NCBI GenBank assembly: GCA_035695105.1 | Contig: DASSEV010000004.1 | Coordinates: 68,846-132,845 of the forward strand | Length of the DNA: 64,000 nucleotides | Source of the DNA: JAICYJ01 sp035695105 | GTDB lineage: Bacteria > Actinomycetota > Thermoleophilia > Gaiellales > JAICJC01 | Reading direction: 5' to 3' | Shown here: piece by piece, positions 35,736 to 43,894 of the stretch | How positions within the stretch are numbered: position 1 is the first letter of the stretch | Layout: every line of letters begins with the position of its first letter | Position numbers and translations under genes: made by a program | The notes under the pieces: model-generated | The model's database searches: none | Told to the model about the DNA's origin: nothing | Seen by the model: only the letters and a program-made list of their open reading frames with translations

Positions 35736-36523
35736 TGGCGGACGGCCGCAGGGAGCGGTTCCACCGGCTCCACGAGGACGGCATCTTCGTCATGCCGAAC
35801 GCCTGGGATCCCGGCTCGGCGCGGCTGCTCACCGCCACGGGGTGCGCCGCGCTCGCCACCACCAGCGCCGGCTTCGCCTGGACGCTTGGCGTCGAGGACT
35901 ACCGCGTCACCCGCGACCAGCTGGTCGAGCACGTGGCCGCGATGGCGGCGGCGACTGAGCTCCCGCTGTCGGTCGACGGCGAGCGGCTGTTCGGCACGAC
36001 GGCCGGTGAGGTGGCGGCCACGGTCGACCTCCTGGCCGAGGCCGGCGCGGCCGGCTGCTCGATCGAGGACTTCGACTCCGCGGGAGGGGACGTCGACGAC
36101 GCCGCGCACTCGGCCGAGCTGGTCGGAGCGGCGGCCGAGGCCGCGCACCGCGCCGGCATGGTGCTCACGGCCCGCGCCGAGAACCTCCTTCACGGCCGCG
36201 ACGACCTCGACGACACGATCGCCCGCCGGCGCGCCTACAGGGCCGCGGGCGCAGACGTCGTCTACGCGCCGGGCCTGCGGGTGGCGGCCGCCATCCGCTC
36301 GGTCGTCGAGGCCGTCGGCTGCCCCGTCAACGTGCTGATGCTGCCCGGCGTGCCTCCGGTGGTGGAGCTCGGCGCGCTCGGCGTCCGCCGGGTCTCGACC
36401 GGCAGCATCCTCGCGTCGCGCGCATATGCCGCCGGGCTGGCCGCCGCCCGGTCGCTGCTCGAGCAGGGCGGCTACGGCGACGGCGAGATGCTCTCGCCCG
36501 CCGACCGGGCCGCGCTCAGCTGA
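35735..36523 (+). CDS. Isocitrate lyase / PEP mutase superfamily protein
   Basis: 262 residues, TIM barrel. HEDGIFVMPNAWDPGSARLL is the family start. TELPLSVDGERLFGTTAGEV carries the metal-site Asp region and AAGCSIEDFDSAGG is the following strand. The lid motif K-K-C-G-H/N of isocitrate lyase is absent, so it is more like the oxaloacetate-decarboxylase or carboxyvinyl-phosphonate branch. It likely cleaves or rearranges a C-C or C-P bond next to a carboxylate; substrate unknown. It overlaps the end of the convergent hydrolase gene by 8 bases. Confidence 0.82.
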   Translation: MADGRRERFHRLHEDGIFVMPNAWDPGSARLLTATGCAALATTSAGFAWTLGVEDYRVTRDQLVEHVAAMAAATELPLSVDGERLFGTTAGEVAATVDLLAEAGAAGCSIEDFDSAGGDVDDAAHSAELVGAAAEAAHRAGMVLTARAENLLHGRDDLDDTIARRRAYRAAGADVVYAPGLRVAAAIRSVVEAVGCPVNVLMLPGVPPVVELGALGVRRVSTGSILASRAYAAGLAAARSLLEQGGYGDGEMLSPADRAALS

Positions 36524-38054
36524 ACGGCGGCTGATCCGGCTCGCACACCGTGCCCGCCGGGGGCAGGACGAGCGACACCAGGTAGCGTGCAAGCGCTGCC
36601 CGCGCGCAGCTGCTCCAGGCTCCCAGCGAGGTATGGCCGGTCCCGTCGATGGTCAGGAGGCGCGCCCTGGCGAGGGTGTGGCTCAGGGTGACGGCGTCCT
36701 GGTAGCGCGTGGCCGGGTCGCGCAGGTTGCCGATCACGAGCAGTGGGTGGGAGGTGACCCGGTTGAACGGACCGTCGTAGCGGTCGGGCGACGGGAGCCG
36801 CCACGTCGCGCAGGCCTCGTCCAGCCATGTCCAGAAGCGGCCGAAGTACGGCGCCACACGGTCGCGGGCGATCCCGAACCGCTCCCAGACGGAGGGGTCG
36901 GTGGGGTTGTGGCTGTCGCTGCACGTCACGGCGGTGGCCGCGTCCAGGCCGTTTGGATAGGAGCCGACGTCCCGGCGCGGAACCGCGGGCAGGAGCGCCT
37001 GGGGAGCCGTCGGGGCGGCCCCGGCCGGGCCGGCCGCGCTCGAGCTGTGCCTCCACAGGCGCTGCAGGAAGTCGGACAGATCGGCCCAGCAGCACTGGTT
37101 GTAGAGGTCGATGCGGACATCGTTCACGGCGGTCGGGTAGTCGACGGTGCCGTCGAAGGCGGTGGTCACCGGCTGCTCCTGCAGCCGCTGCATCAGCACG
37201 TGGAACTTCCAGCGCGTCGAGCTCGGCCCGCGGCTGAACACGCAGGCGGTCGGATGCGCGTCGCAGGCCGCGAAGAACGCGTTCAACGCCGCGTAGCTGC
37301 CGGTGTCGCTCTGCAGCCGCACGTCGATCGGAACCCGGGTGCCGCCGGGCCCCTTGCCGAGCCAGGCGAAGGGGTTGATGGCACCGTCGGCGACGATCGC
37401 CCGCACCCTCCGCGGGAACATGTTGGCGTAGACGGTCGCCAGGTAGCTGCCGTAGCTGTAGCCGACGAACGTCAGCCGCCGGTCGCCGACCGCCCGGCGC
37501 AGCAGGTTCATGTCGCGGGCCACGTCGGCCGTCGTCATGTGCCGGGCCAGCCGCGGCATGCGCCGAGCGCAGCCGGCCACGAGCTTCGCGTTCGCGCGCT
37601 CGATCGCCAGCGCCTGCCGGTGGTTCATCGGAAACAGCGGCAGCCCCGCGTACGTCTCCAGCTCGGCGCCGAAGTCGGAGAAGCACCGCAGCGGCGTGCT
37701 GCGGGCGACGCCACGCGGATCGAAGCCGATGATCGTGAAGCGATCGCGAACCGCGCGCGGGAAGGCCGCACTGTTCTCGCGCAGGAAGTCGACCCCGGAG
37801 TCGCCGGGGCCGCCGGGGTTCACGAACAGGGTGCCGATCCGCTGCCGTGGGTGCGCCGCCGGAAGGCGGATCAGCGCCAGCGAGATCGTGCGGCCACGCG
37901 GACGGCGGTAGCTGAGCGGGACGCTGGCCCGCGCGCACTGGAACCCGCCGCCGCACCCGTGCCAGCGCAACCGGGGAATCGGGGCGTGGGCCAGAGCCGT
38001 CGCGGGCACCGCGAGCATGGCTGCGCCCACGGCGAGCGACGCCAACAGCAGCAT
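36516..38054 (-). CDS. Secreted alpha/beta hydrolase (tripeptidyl-aminopeptidase-like)
   Basis: 512 residues. A signal peptide (MLLLASLAVGAAMLAVPATA) leads to the mature protein. The oxyanion region is LFVNPGGPGDSGVDF, the nucleophile elbow is FVGYSYGSYLATVYANMF, the acid is in IGNLRDPATRY and the base histidine in IDGTGHTSLGAW. The layout matches the SCO7095/S33 proline-peptidase-type secreted hydrolases of actinobacteria, which release N-terminal peptides. A strong AGGAGG lies 18 bases upstream of the ATG, an unusually long spacing. The C-terminal cap with cysteine CEPDQPPF is typical of this group. Confidence 0.82.
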   Translation of the reverse strand: MLLLASLAVGAAMLAVPATALAHAPIPRLRWHGCGGGFQCARASVPLSYRRPRGRTISLALIRLPAAHPRQRIGTLFVNPGGPGDSGVDFLRENSAAFPRAVRDRFTIIGFDPRGVARSTPLRCFSDFGAELETYAGLPLFPMNHRQALAIERANAKLVAGCARRMPRLARHMTTADVARDMNLLRRAVGDRRLTFVGYSYGSYLATVYANMFPRRVRAIVADGAINPFAWLGKGPGGTRVPIDVRLQSDTGSYAALNAFFAACDAHPTACVFSRGPSSTRWKFHVLMQRLQEQPVTTAFDGTVDYPTAVNDVRIDLYNQCCWADLSDFLQRLWRHSSSAAGPAGAAPTAPQALLPAVPRRDVGSYPNGLDAATAVTCSDSHNPTDPSVWERFGIARDRVAPYFGRFWTWLDEACATWRLPSPDRYDGPFNRVTSHPLLVIGNLRDPATRYQDAVTLSHTLARARLLTIDGTGHTSLGAWSSCARAALARYLVSLVLPPAGTVCEPDQPPFS

Positions 38055-38196
38055 GCGAGTTCGGACGGTGAGCCTCCTGGGACGAACGGCCGCAGCCGAG
38101 TCTACGTCGGGTCAAGTCGCCTGACAATCGGTAACGTCACGTGCCCGGCCTGTTGGATCTGGAAAATTCGGACGGCCTTGGCCACAATGCGAGCAG

Positions 38197-40554
38197 ATGC
38201 TTCGCCTGCTGTCCCGGCCGCTCTCGGTGGCCCTCGTGCTCACCGCTCTGCTGGTCGCCGGCCAGGCGGGCGCGTCGGCTGCACCCCGTTCCGGGCTCGT
38301 TCGCATCGGCGGCACCGCGCTGCCCGGGCTGCGGGCATCCGCCCGCGTGGCAGCGACGCCGTCGTCGCAGCCGGTGGACGTGACGGTCACGCTGGCGCCG
38401 CGGAACGCCGACCTGTTGCGGACAACGGCGGCACGGCACGGCCGCCCGCTCAGCTACGCGCAGCTCCGGGCCAGGTTCGGTCCGGCCGCCGCCACCCGCG
38501 CCGCGGTCGTGCGGTACATGCGATCGCAGGGCCTCGCGCTCGCGAGCCAGGGGCTGCTGTCGATGACGTTCAGCGGCACGGCCGACTCCGCCTCGCAGGC
38601 ATTCCACGTCAGGCTCTCGACCTACCGCAGCCCGCACGGACGCCTGTTCCGCGCGCCCGACGGCGCGGCTTCGCTTCCCGCGGACATCGCGTCAAGCGTG
38701 ACGGCGGTCACCGGCCTCGACACGCGGGTGCGGCTCCGACCGGCCGTCAAGGCTCCGAGGCTCTCGTCCGGATCCCCGCAGGTCGCCCTGCAGCCCTTCG
38801 GGACGCTGGCGAGCCCCTGCTCCGGCGCGAAGCACGCGCAGAGCGCGTACGGCGGATACCTCCCCGCCCAGCTCGCTCAGGCGTACGGCCACCAGACGCT
38901 GATCAGCGGCGGCTCCGACGGGCACGGCGAGTCGATCGCGCTGGTCGAGCTGTCGAACTACAAGCACACCGACATGGACACGTTCAGGAACTGCTTCGGG
39001 CTGACATCGGACGTCATCCCCCACGCCGTCGCCGGCGGCACCCGCGACACCAGCGGCGCGATCGAGGTCGAGCTCGACATCGAGGTGGCGATGGCCGCGG
39101 CACCCGGGCTGGACGCGGTGCACGTCTACGTGGCGCCCAACAACCTGGGCAACATCCTGCCGATGATCGAGCAGATGGTTGCCGACCAGGGCACCACCGG
39201 CGTCCACATCATCAGCGACAGCTGGGGGCTCTGCGAGGCCCTGCTGCCGCCCTCGTTCGTGCAGGCCGAGTCCGTCGATCTCGAGCTTGCCGCGGCGAGC
39301 GGCATGTCCTTCTACGCGGCCTCGGGCGACTCCGGGTCGAGCGGGTGCAAGGATGCGATCAAGGGCTACACGGCGCACGTCGTGGACGACCCGGCGTCGC
39401 AGCCGTTCGTCACCGGCGTCGGCGGCACGGTGCTGCACAGCCCCGACGGCTCCGACAGCACGGCGTGGCGGGCCGGCGGCGGCGGCGTCTCGCGGCTCTG
39501 GGCCCAGCCGTCCTATCAGGCATCGAACCCGCTCAGCCCCTACGACGGCGGCTCGAAGTGCGGCAACCCGGACGGCTTCTGCCGGCAGGTGCCTGACATT
39601 GCGATGAACGCCTCGCTGAACAACGGCTACGTGATGCTCTGCACCGCGAGCAGCTGCCCGCCGGTGCCGTGGTTCCCGGCCGGCGGCACCAGCGCCGGCG
39701 CGCCGCTGATGGCGGGGATCACGGCCGATGCGAACTCGGCGACGAACGGCGCCACCCGCGTGGGCTTCGCCAATCCGCTCCTGTACAGCGATTCGGCGAT
39801 GTTCTGGGACGTCACATCCGGGACGAACAGCACGGACGGCACGGGCGCGTACCCGGCCGGCGCCGGCTACGACCTCGCCACCGGGCTCGGGTCGGTGAAC
39901 GCGGTCATGTTCAAGGACGATCTCGCGACCTTCTCCCCACCCGGGATCACCCAGGATCAGACGCAGCTCACGATCACGGCGCCGCTAACCGCGCGCACGA
40001 TCCACTACGGCAATCGCGTCACCTTCAGGGGGACGTTGCTCGATCAGGCAAGCAACCCGATCCCCGACCGCCGCGTGTACGTCGAGCTGCACGAGGGCGG
40101 CTGGATCTACCTCTACCAGGCGCAGACCGACGCCGAAGGCATCTGGCAGATCGCGCTGGCGAAGGCGCTGCAGCGCAACCTTACCTGGCGGGCCATCTTC
40201 ACCGGGACGGACACCGAGCTTGGGCGCAAGGTCGCCGGCCAGCCCGTCTACGTGATCCCACGCCTGGGATCGCGCAGCACCGTCTCGTCGGCGCCGCGTG
40301 GGTCGCTGTTCACGTTCCGGGGATCCTCCTCACCGAACATGCACCGTGCCACGATGCGGCTGCAGGTGAGGCGCTCCACCCGTGCGGCCTGGAAGACGGT
40401 CGGCACGGTGCGCGTGTCGAGCTCCGGGAAGTTCTCGCGGCAGGTCGGCTTCGCCAGGTCGGGCTACGCCTACCTGCGCTGGTCGTACAGGGGCGGCAAG
40501 CGGCATCCCTGGATGAGCGCGACATCACCGGTGCGGCGCGTGCGGATCAGCTAG
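38197..40554 (+). CDS. Secreted S53 (sedolisin/kumamolisin-like) peptidase with C-terminal beta domain
   Basis: 785 residues. The signal peptide starts MLRLLSRPLSVALVLTALLV. A pro-kumamolisin activation domain spans about residues 50-190. The catalytic Glu/Asp pair lies in TSGAIEVELDIEVAMAAAPG, the oxyanion-site Asp in HIISDSWGLCE and the serine nucleophile in GGTSAGAPLMAGI. The calcium site is present near WDVTSGTN and GAGYDLATGLGSVNAV. Beyond the catalytic domain, about 190 residues form one or two Ig-like beta modules, perhaps for substrate or surface binding. S53 peptidases are acid-active endopeptidases or tripeptidyl peptidases. Confidence 0.87.
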   Translation: MLRLLSRPLSVALVLTALLVAGQAGASAAPRSGLVRIGGTALPGLRASARVAATPSSQPVDVTVTLAPRNADLLRTTAARHGRPLSYAQLRARFGPAAATRAAVVRYMRSQGLALASQGLLSMTFSGTADSASQAFHVRLSTYRSPHGRLFRAPDGAASLPADIASSVTAVTGLDTRVRLRPAVKAPRLSSGSPQVALQPFGTLASPCSGAKHAQSAYGGYLPAQLAQAYGHQTLISGGSDGHGESIALVELSNYKHTDMDTFRNCFGLTSDVIPHAVAGGTRDTSGAIEVELDIEVAMAAAPGLDAVHVYVAPNNLGNILPMIEQMVADQGTTGVHIISDSWGLCEALLPPSFVQAESVDLELAAASGMSFYAASGDSGSSGCKDAIKGYTAHVVDDPASQPFVTGVGGTVLHSPDGSDSTAWRAGGGGVSRLWAQPSYQASNPLSPYDGGSKCGNPDGFCRQVPDIAMNASLNNGYVMLCTASSCPPVPWFPAGGTSAGAPLMAGITADANSATNGATRVGFANPLLYSDSAMFWDVTSGTNSTDGTGAYPAGAGYDLATGLGSVNAVMFKDDLATFSPPGITQDQTQLTITAPLTARTIHYGNRVTFRGTLLDQASNPIPDRRVYVELHEGGWIYLYQAQTDAEGIWQIALAKALQRNLTWRAIFTGTDTELGRKVAGQPVYVIPRLGSRSTVSSAPRGSLFTFRGSSSPNMHRATMRLQVRRSTRAAWKTVGTVRVSSSGKFSRQVGFARSGYAYLRWSYRGGKRHPWMSATSPVRRVRIS

Positions 40555-41254
40555 CCGTCTGCGGTTCGGGGCGGCGCTCGGGGCGACGCTCGGGGCGGCC
40601 AACGAGCATCCACCAGATCACGAGCACGCCGATCGCGAGCGCGCCGAACGTCAGGATCGGCCCGGCGAGCGCGTGGTAGCTGGCCATGCCGTCGACGTAG
40701 TCATAGCCCTCGTGCACGTCGTAGGCGAGCACGGCGCAGAGGCCCGCGAGCAGCAGCGACCCGACCCGCAGGAACAGCCGCCCGTGCGGCGCGATCGCCA
40801 CTGCCAGCGCGACGCCGCAGGCAATGGCCAGCGTGTCGAACACGGTCCCGCTCGGGGTCGAGGCCATCCACCACCCGAGCAGCACGATCGAGCAGATCCG
40901 CGCCACGTTGAACGCCATGAACAGCACCGCGGCCAGCACCCCTCCGCCGAGGCGGCGCCAGAGGCTTCCGGGAAGCAGGAGCAGCGACACGGCGCCCAGC
41001 CCGAGCACGCCCGCAGCGCTCGAGCAGGAGCCGGTGACGACGGCGTACATCTGGAAGCTCCGGCCGGCGTGGACCGACAGGTTGCCCGCCTGCGGGTTCG
41101 CCACGCGGAACCCGAGCAGCCCGAGCCCGTGCGCGGCCAGCGCCGCGTCGAAGGCGGCGAAGTGCGGCGATAGCATGAGGTAGCCGACGAGCACGGCTGC
41201 CATGGCCGCCACCGCCCGCGTCGAGATGGAGCGGCTCCATAGCCGGCGGATCAT
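40547..41254 (-). CDS. Exosortase/archaeosortase-like membrane protein
   Basis: 235 residues with about seven helices. The segment VVTGSCSSAAGVLGLGAVSL resembles the catalytic-cysteine motif of exosortases, and VLFMAFNVARICSIVLLGWW matches their N-x-x-R motif. The expected third element, a histidine about 20-30 residues later, is not seen in TPSGTVFDTLAIACGVALAV, so activity is uncertain. Exosortases cut C-terminal anchor signals of secreted proteins in organisms making exopolysaccharide. Its ATG overlaps the stop of a broken glycosyltransferase gene as ATGA. The C-terminal repeat RPERRPERRPE is a low-complexity tail. Confidence 0.62.
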   Translation of the reverse strand: MIRRLWSRSISTRAVAAMAAVLVGYLMLSPHFAAFDAALAAHGLGLLGFRVANPQAGNLSVHAGRSFQMYAVVTGSCSSAAGVLGLGAVSLLLLPGSLWRRLGGGVLAAVLFMAFNVARICSIVLLGWWMASTPSGTVFDTLAIACGVALAVAIAPHGRLFLRVGSLLLAGLCAVLAYDVHEGYDYVDGMASYHALAGPILTFGALAIGVLVIWWMLVGRPERRPERRPEPQTAS

Positions 41255-41690
41255 GCGGCCCTCCGCATCTCGTGCTTCGCCTCGGGCTCGGCGACGCGCG
41301 CCGTCTTCGCCCAGCCGTGGCGGCCCAGTGCGATCCGCACCAGCGCCCGCCACCCGGCCGCCATGTTGATGTAGGCATAGAAGACCTGCACGTGGCCCTT
41401 CGCGATGGCGGCCGCCGACGTCTCCCCCTCCGTGCGGCGCGCGTAGATCAGGCCGAGCACGGCCGGAGGCAGGAAGGTGAGCACGTACCAGAAGACCGCA
41501 TAGAACAGCACCTGGACGCCCACGCCGTCGAACGGCAGACGGTGTGGTGGACGAGGTTGTACGCGAGGAAGCCGAGGCCGAGCGTGAAAGCGATCGACCA
41601 CGGCAGCATCACGAAGGCGGGCGTGATCAGGTAGACGGTGGTCTCGAGCGCCGTGCGCCGGTCGACGCGCGGCGAGTGCCACAGATCCAT
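41251..41690 (-). pseudogene. C-terminal remnant of a membrane glycosyltransferase, frameshifted
   Basis: It begins MDLWHSPRVDRRTALETTVY, and the hydrophobic stretch LITPAFVMLPWSIAFTLGLG runs to LVHHTV near 41540. The frame then shifts, and the family-like continuation LPFDGVGVQVLFYAVFWYVL ... GWRALVRIALGRHGWAKTAR follows in another frame. Adding one base near 41540 would join them. The tail ending GWAKTAR resembles the C-terminus of membrane family-2 glycosyltransferases; the catalytic domain is missing and an in-frame stop lies just upstream. Probably a decayed polysaccharide gene next to the exosortase-like gene. Confidence 0.5.
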
Positions 41691-41830
41691 CGCCTTGCCT
41701 CAACTAGCCCCCTCATCGGTCGATAGTGGCTCTGGCTTTACCGCAGACAGGGGAGCCGGCTACCTCAATATGGGGAGCCGCAACCTCATCGTCTGCGTGA
41801 GGTGTCTTCCCCCGCGCATCCGCTAACGCG

Positions 41831-42305
41831 GTGCGCGAGATCGTGACCGCCCGCCGCGACGTTCACGTGGTGTTTCCGGTGCACCCGAATCCGGCGGTGC
41901 GGCTGGCGGCGGAGGAGCTGCTGGACGGTGTGGAGCGGGTCTTGCTGCTGCCGCCGCTCGGCTACCGGGAGATGGTGGGGGCTGCTGCACAGCTGCACGT
42001 TGGTGCTCACGGACTCGGGCGGCCTGCAGGAGGAGGCGCCGGGGCTCGGGAAGCCGGTGCTGGTGCTGCGCGAGGTGACGGAGCGGCAGGAGGCCGTGGA
42101 GGCGGGCGCGGCGATGCTGGTCGGAACCGACACACGGACGATCTCCGGCGCAGCCTCGGCGCTGCTCGACTCGCCGTCGCGGTACGCGCGCATGGCGCAG
42201 GCGGTGAATCCCTACGGCGACGGCCATGCCGCCGAGCGGATCGTCGCCGCCCTGCGAGGCCAGGACGTGAGCGAGTGGGCGCCGTTCGCAGCCCAAGCGG
42301 CCTGA
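41831..42305 (+). pseudogene. Remnant of a UDP-GlcNAc 2-epimerase (WecB-like), truncated and frameshifted
   Basis: Frame one reads VREIVTARRDVHVVFPVHPN ... LLLPPLGYREMVG. After the run GGGGG at about 41973-41979 the family sequence continues in a second frame as LLHSCTLVLTDSGGLQEEAP, GKPVLVLREVTERQEAVEAG and LVGTDTRTI. This is the C-terminal half of UDP-N-acetylglucosamine 2-epimerase with its SGGxQEE nucleotide-binding motif. Removing one G restores the frame. The N-terminal 200 residues are absent, so it is a remnant even if the frameshift is a sequencing error. Confidence 0.72.
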
Positions 42306-42329
42306 ACGGCACACACCCGTGCGCCTTCC

Positions 42330-42569
42330 GTGACAGTTCCGCGACAGGGGAACCCGTCACGAACCTGCAACGCGCCGGTCACGCCAACCCGGTGGGGCTT
42401 TGACTCCAATAATTGGGCTTCGGCGGCTTCCGCTCAACCAGGCGCACAACTCGTCACGATTCAGTCACGAAGCGGTCACACCCACCCGGCGGGGCTTTGA
42501 CACCGTTTCGGCCGTTGGGAGGCGTTCGTCACGGTTCTGTGACATACGTGGATGTCACAGATGAGTCAC
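42330..42569. promoter_or_regulatory. Phased GTCAC operator array with duplicated promoter modules
   Basis: This 313-bp gap before an MFS gene holds eight GTCAC (42356, 42378, 42453, 42464, 42475, 42528, 42554, 42565) and two GTGAC (42330, 42539) pentamers. Many lie 11 or 22 bp apart, on one face of the helix. A 97-bp unit is repeated: GTCAC at 42356/42453 and 42378/42475, then CCGG(T/C)GGGGCTTTGAC at 42389/42486. The TTGACT and TTGACA inside these look like -35 boxes. Direct repeats spaced by 11 bp suit OmpR-family response regulators, and GTCAC resembles reported MtrA sites; the identity of the regulator is inference. Confidence 0.6.
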
Positions 42570-42618
42570 GGCGGCCGGCACGGGTCGTTGACGGGACAAG
42601 GACGTCTAGGATGGTCGC

Positions 42619-43893
42619 ATGGTCGTTCGGGCCGTCACGAACCGCGTGCACTACGCCTGGGTGGTGGCCGCGGCCACCTTCGTCGTGCTCGTCACGGCCG
42701 CGGGATTCCGTGCGACGCCGGGCGTCCTGATCGTCCCTCTCCAGCACGAGTTCGGCTGGTCGCGCGCGCTGATCGGCGGTGCGGTCGCCGTCAACCTCCT
42801 CATCTACGGGCTCGGTGCGCCGTTCGCCGCGGCCGTGGTCGAGCGGTTCGGCATCCGCCGCGTCACGGTGATCGCGTTGGCGCTGGTGGCAACCGGGGCC
42901 GCGCTCACGACGGCGATGAACTCCGCCTGGCAGCTGTACCTGCTCTGGGGCCTCGTCGTCGGCGCAAGCACCGGCGCCATCGCCGTCCCGCTGGCCGCCA
43001 TCGTCTCGAACCGCTGGTTCGTCCGGCAGCGCGGCCTCGTCACCGGCATGCTCACCGCCAGCAACGCCAGCGGCCAGCTGATCTTCCTGCCGCTGCTCGC
43101 CTGGATCGTGACCACGCACTCCTGGCGGGCCGCGGCCCTCACCGTCGCCGCCACGGCGCTCCTGCTCGTCATCCCCGTCGCCCTCATCTTCCTGCGCGAC
43201 CGCCCCGCCGACGTCGGCCTCCTACCCTACGGTGGCACCGAGCCCGAGCCCGCCCGCAGCATGGTCAATCCGTTCCGAAACGCCGTCGACACGCTCCGCG
43301 ATGCCGTGCGCGTCCGCGACTTCTGGCTGCTCGCCGGCGCCTTCTTCATCTGCGGCGCGACCACCAACGGTCTGATCGGCACCCACCTCATCGCCGCCTG
43401 CTCAGATCACGGCCTCAGCGAGGTGCGCGGCGCCGGCCTGCTTGCCGCCATCGGCGTCTTCGACGTGATCGGCACCATCTGCTCCGGCTACCTCACCGAC
43501 CGCTTCGACCCCCGCTGGCTGCTGTTCTGGTACTACGCCCTGCGCGGGCTCTCCCTGCTCGGGCTGAACGCCGCGCTCGGCGACGCCGGCCTCGGCCTGG
43601 TCGCCTTCATCGTCTTCTACGGCCTCGACTGGGTCGCGACCGTCCCACCCACCGTCGCGCTCTGCCGCGAGGCGTTCGGCCGCGAGCGGGTCGGCGTCGT
43701 CTTCGCCTGGGTGTTCGCCTCCCACCAGTTCGGCGCCGCCTTCGCCGCCTGGGGCGCGGGCGCCAGCCGCACCTGGCTGGGCTCCTACGAGCCCGCCTTC
43801 CTGCTCGCCGGGGCCCTCGGCGTGCTGGCCGCCATGCTCAGCGTCAGCGTCGGCCGGCGGGGCCTCCTCCGCCCGACCCCCGCGAGCGCGTAG
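42619..43893 (+). CDS. Major facilitator superfamily transporter
   Basis: 424 residues with about twelve helices. The opening is VHYAWVVAAATFVVLVTAAG. The short loop between helices 2 and 3 carries a charged turn near VVERFGIRRVTVIALALVAT, and another occurs at GYLTDRFDPRWLLFWYYALR. It resembles the oxalate/formate-antiporter or monocarboxylate-type branch (LQHEFGWSRALIGGAVAVN). It starts under the GTCAC operator array and is one base from the next MFS gene, so both share a transcript. Substrate unknown. Confidence 0.85.
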   Translation: MVVRAVTNRVHYAWVVAAATFVVLVTAAGFRATPGVLIVPLQHEFGWSRALIGGAVAVNLLIYGLGAPFAAAVVERFGIRRVTVIALALVATGAALTTAMNSAWQLYLLWGLVVGASTGAIAVPLAAIVSNRWFVRQRGLVTGMLTASNASGQLIFLPLLAWIVTTHSWRAAALTVAATALLLVIPVALIFLRDRPADVGLLPYGGTEPEPARSMVNPFRNAVDTLRDAVRVRDFWLLAGAFFICGATTNGLIGTHLIAACSDHGLSEVRGAGLLAAIGVFDVIGTICSGYLTDRFDPRWLLFWYYALRGLSLLGLNAALGDAGLGLVAFIVFYGLDWVATVPPTVALCREAFGRERVGVVFAWVFASHQFGAAFAAWGAGASRTWLGSYEPAFLLAGALGVLAAMLSVSVGRRGLLRPTPASA

Positions 43894-43894
43894 C

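Noticed and set aside
36426..39596. 1056-residue plus-strand open frame
   Set aside because: It crosses convergent and tandem genes with motifs in other frames; its translation is Arg/Pro/Gly-rich without domains, a GC-composition shadow.
42330..42569. CRISPR array
   Set aside because: Repeated units are pentamers with 11-bp spacing and one 97-bp duplication, not regular long repeats with unique spacers; no cas genes nearby.
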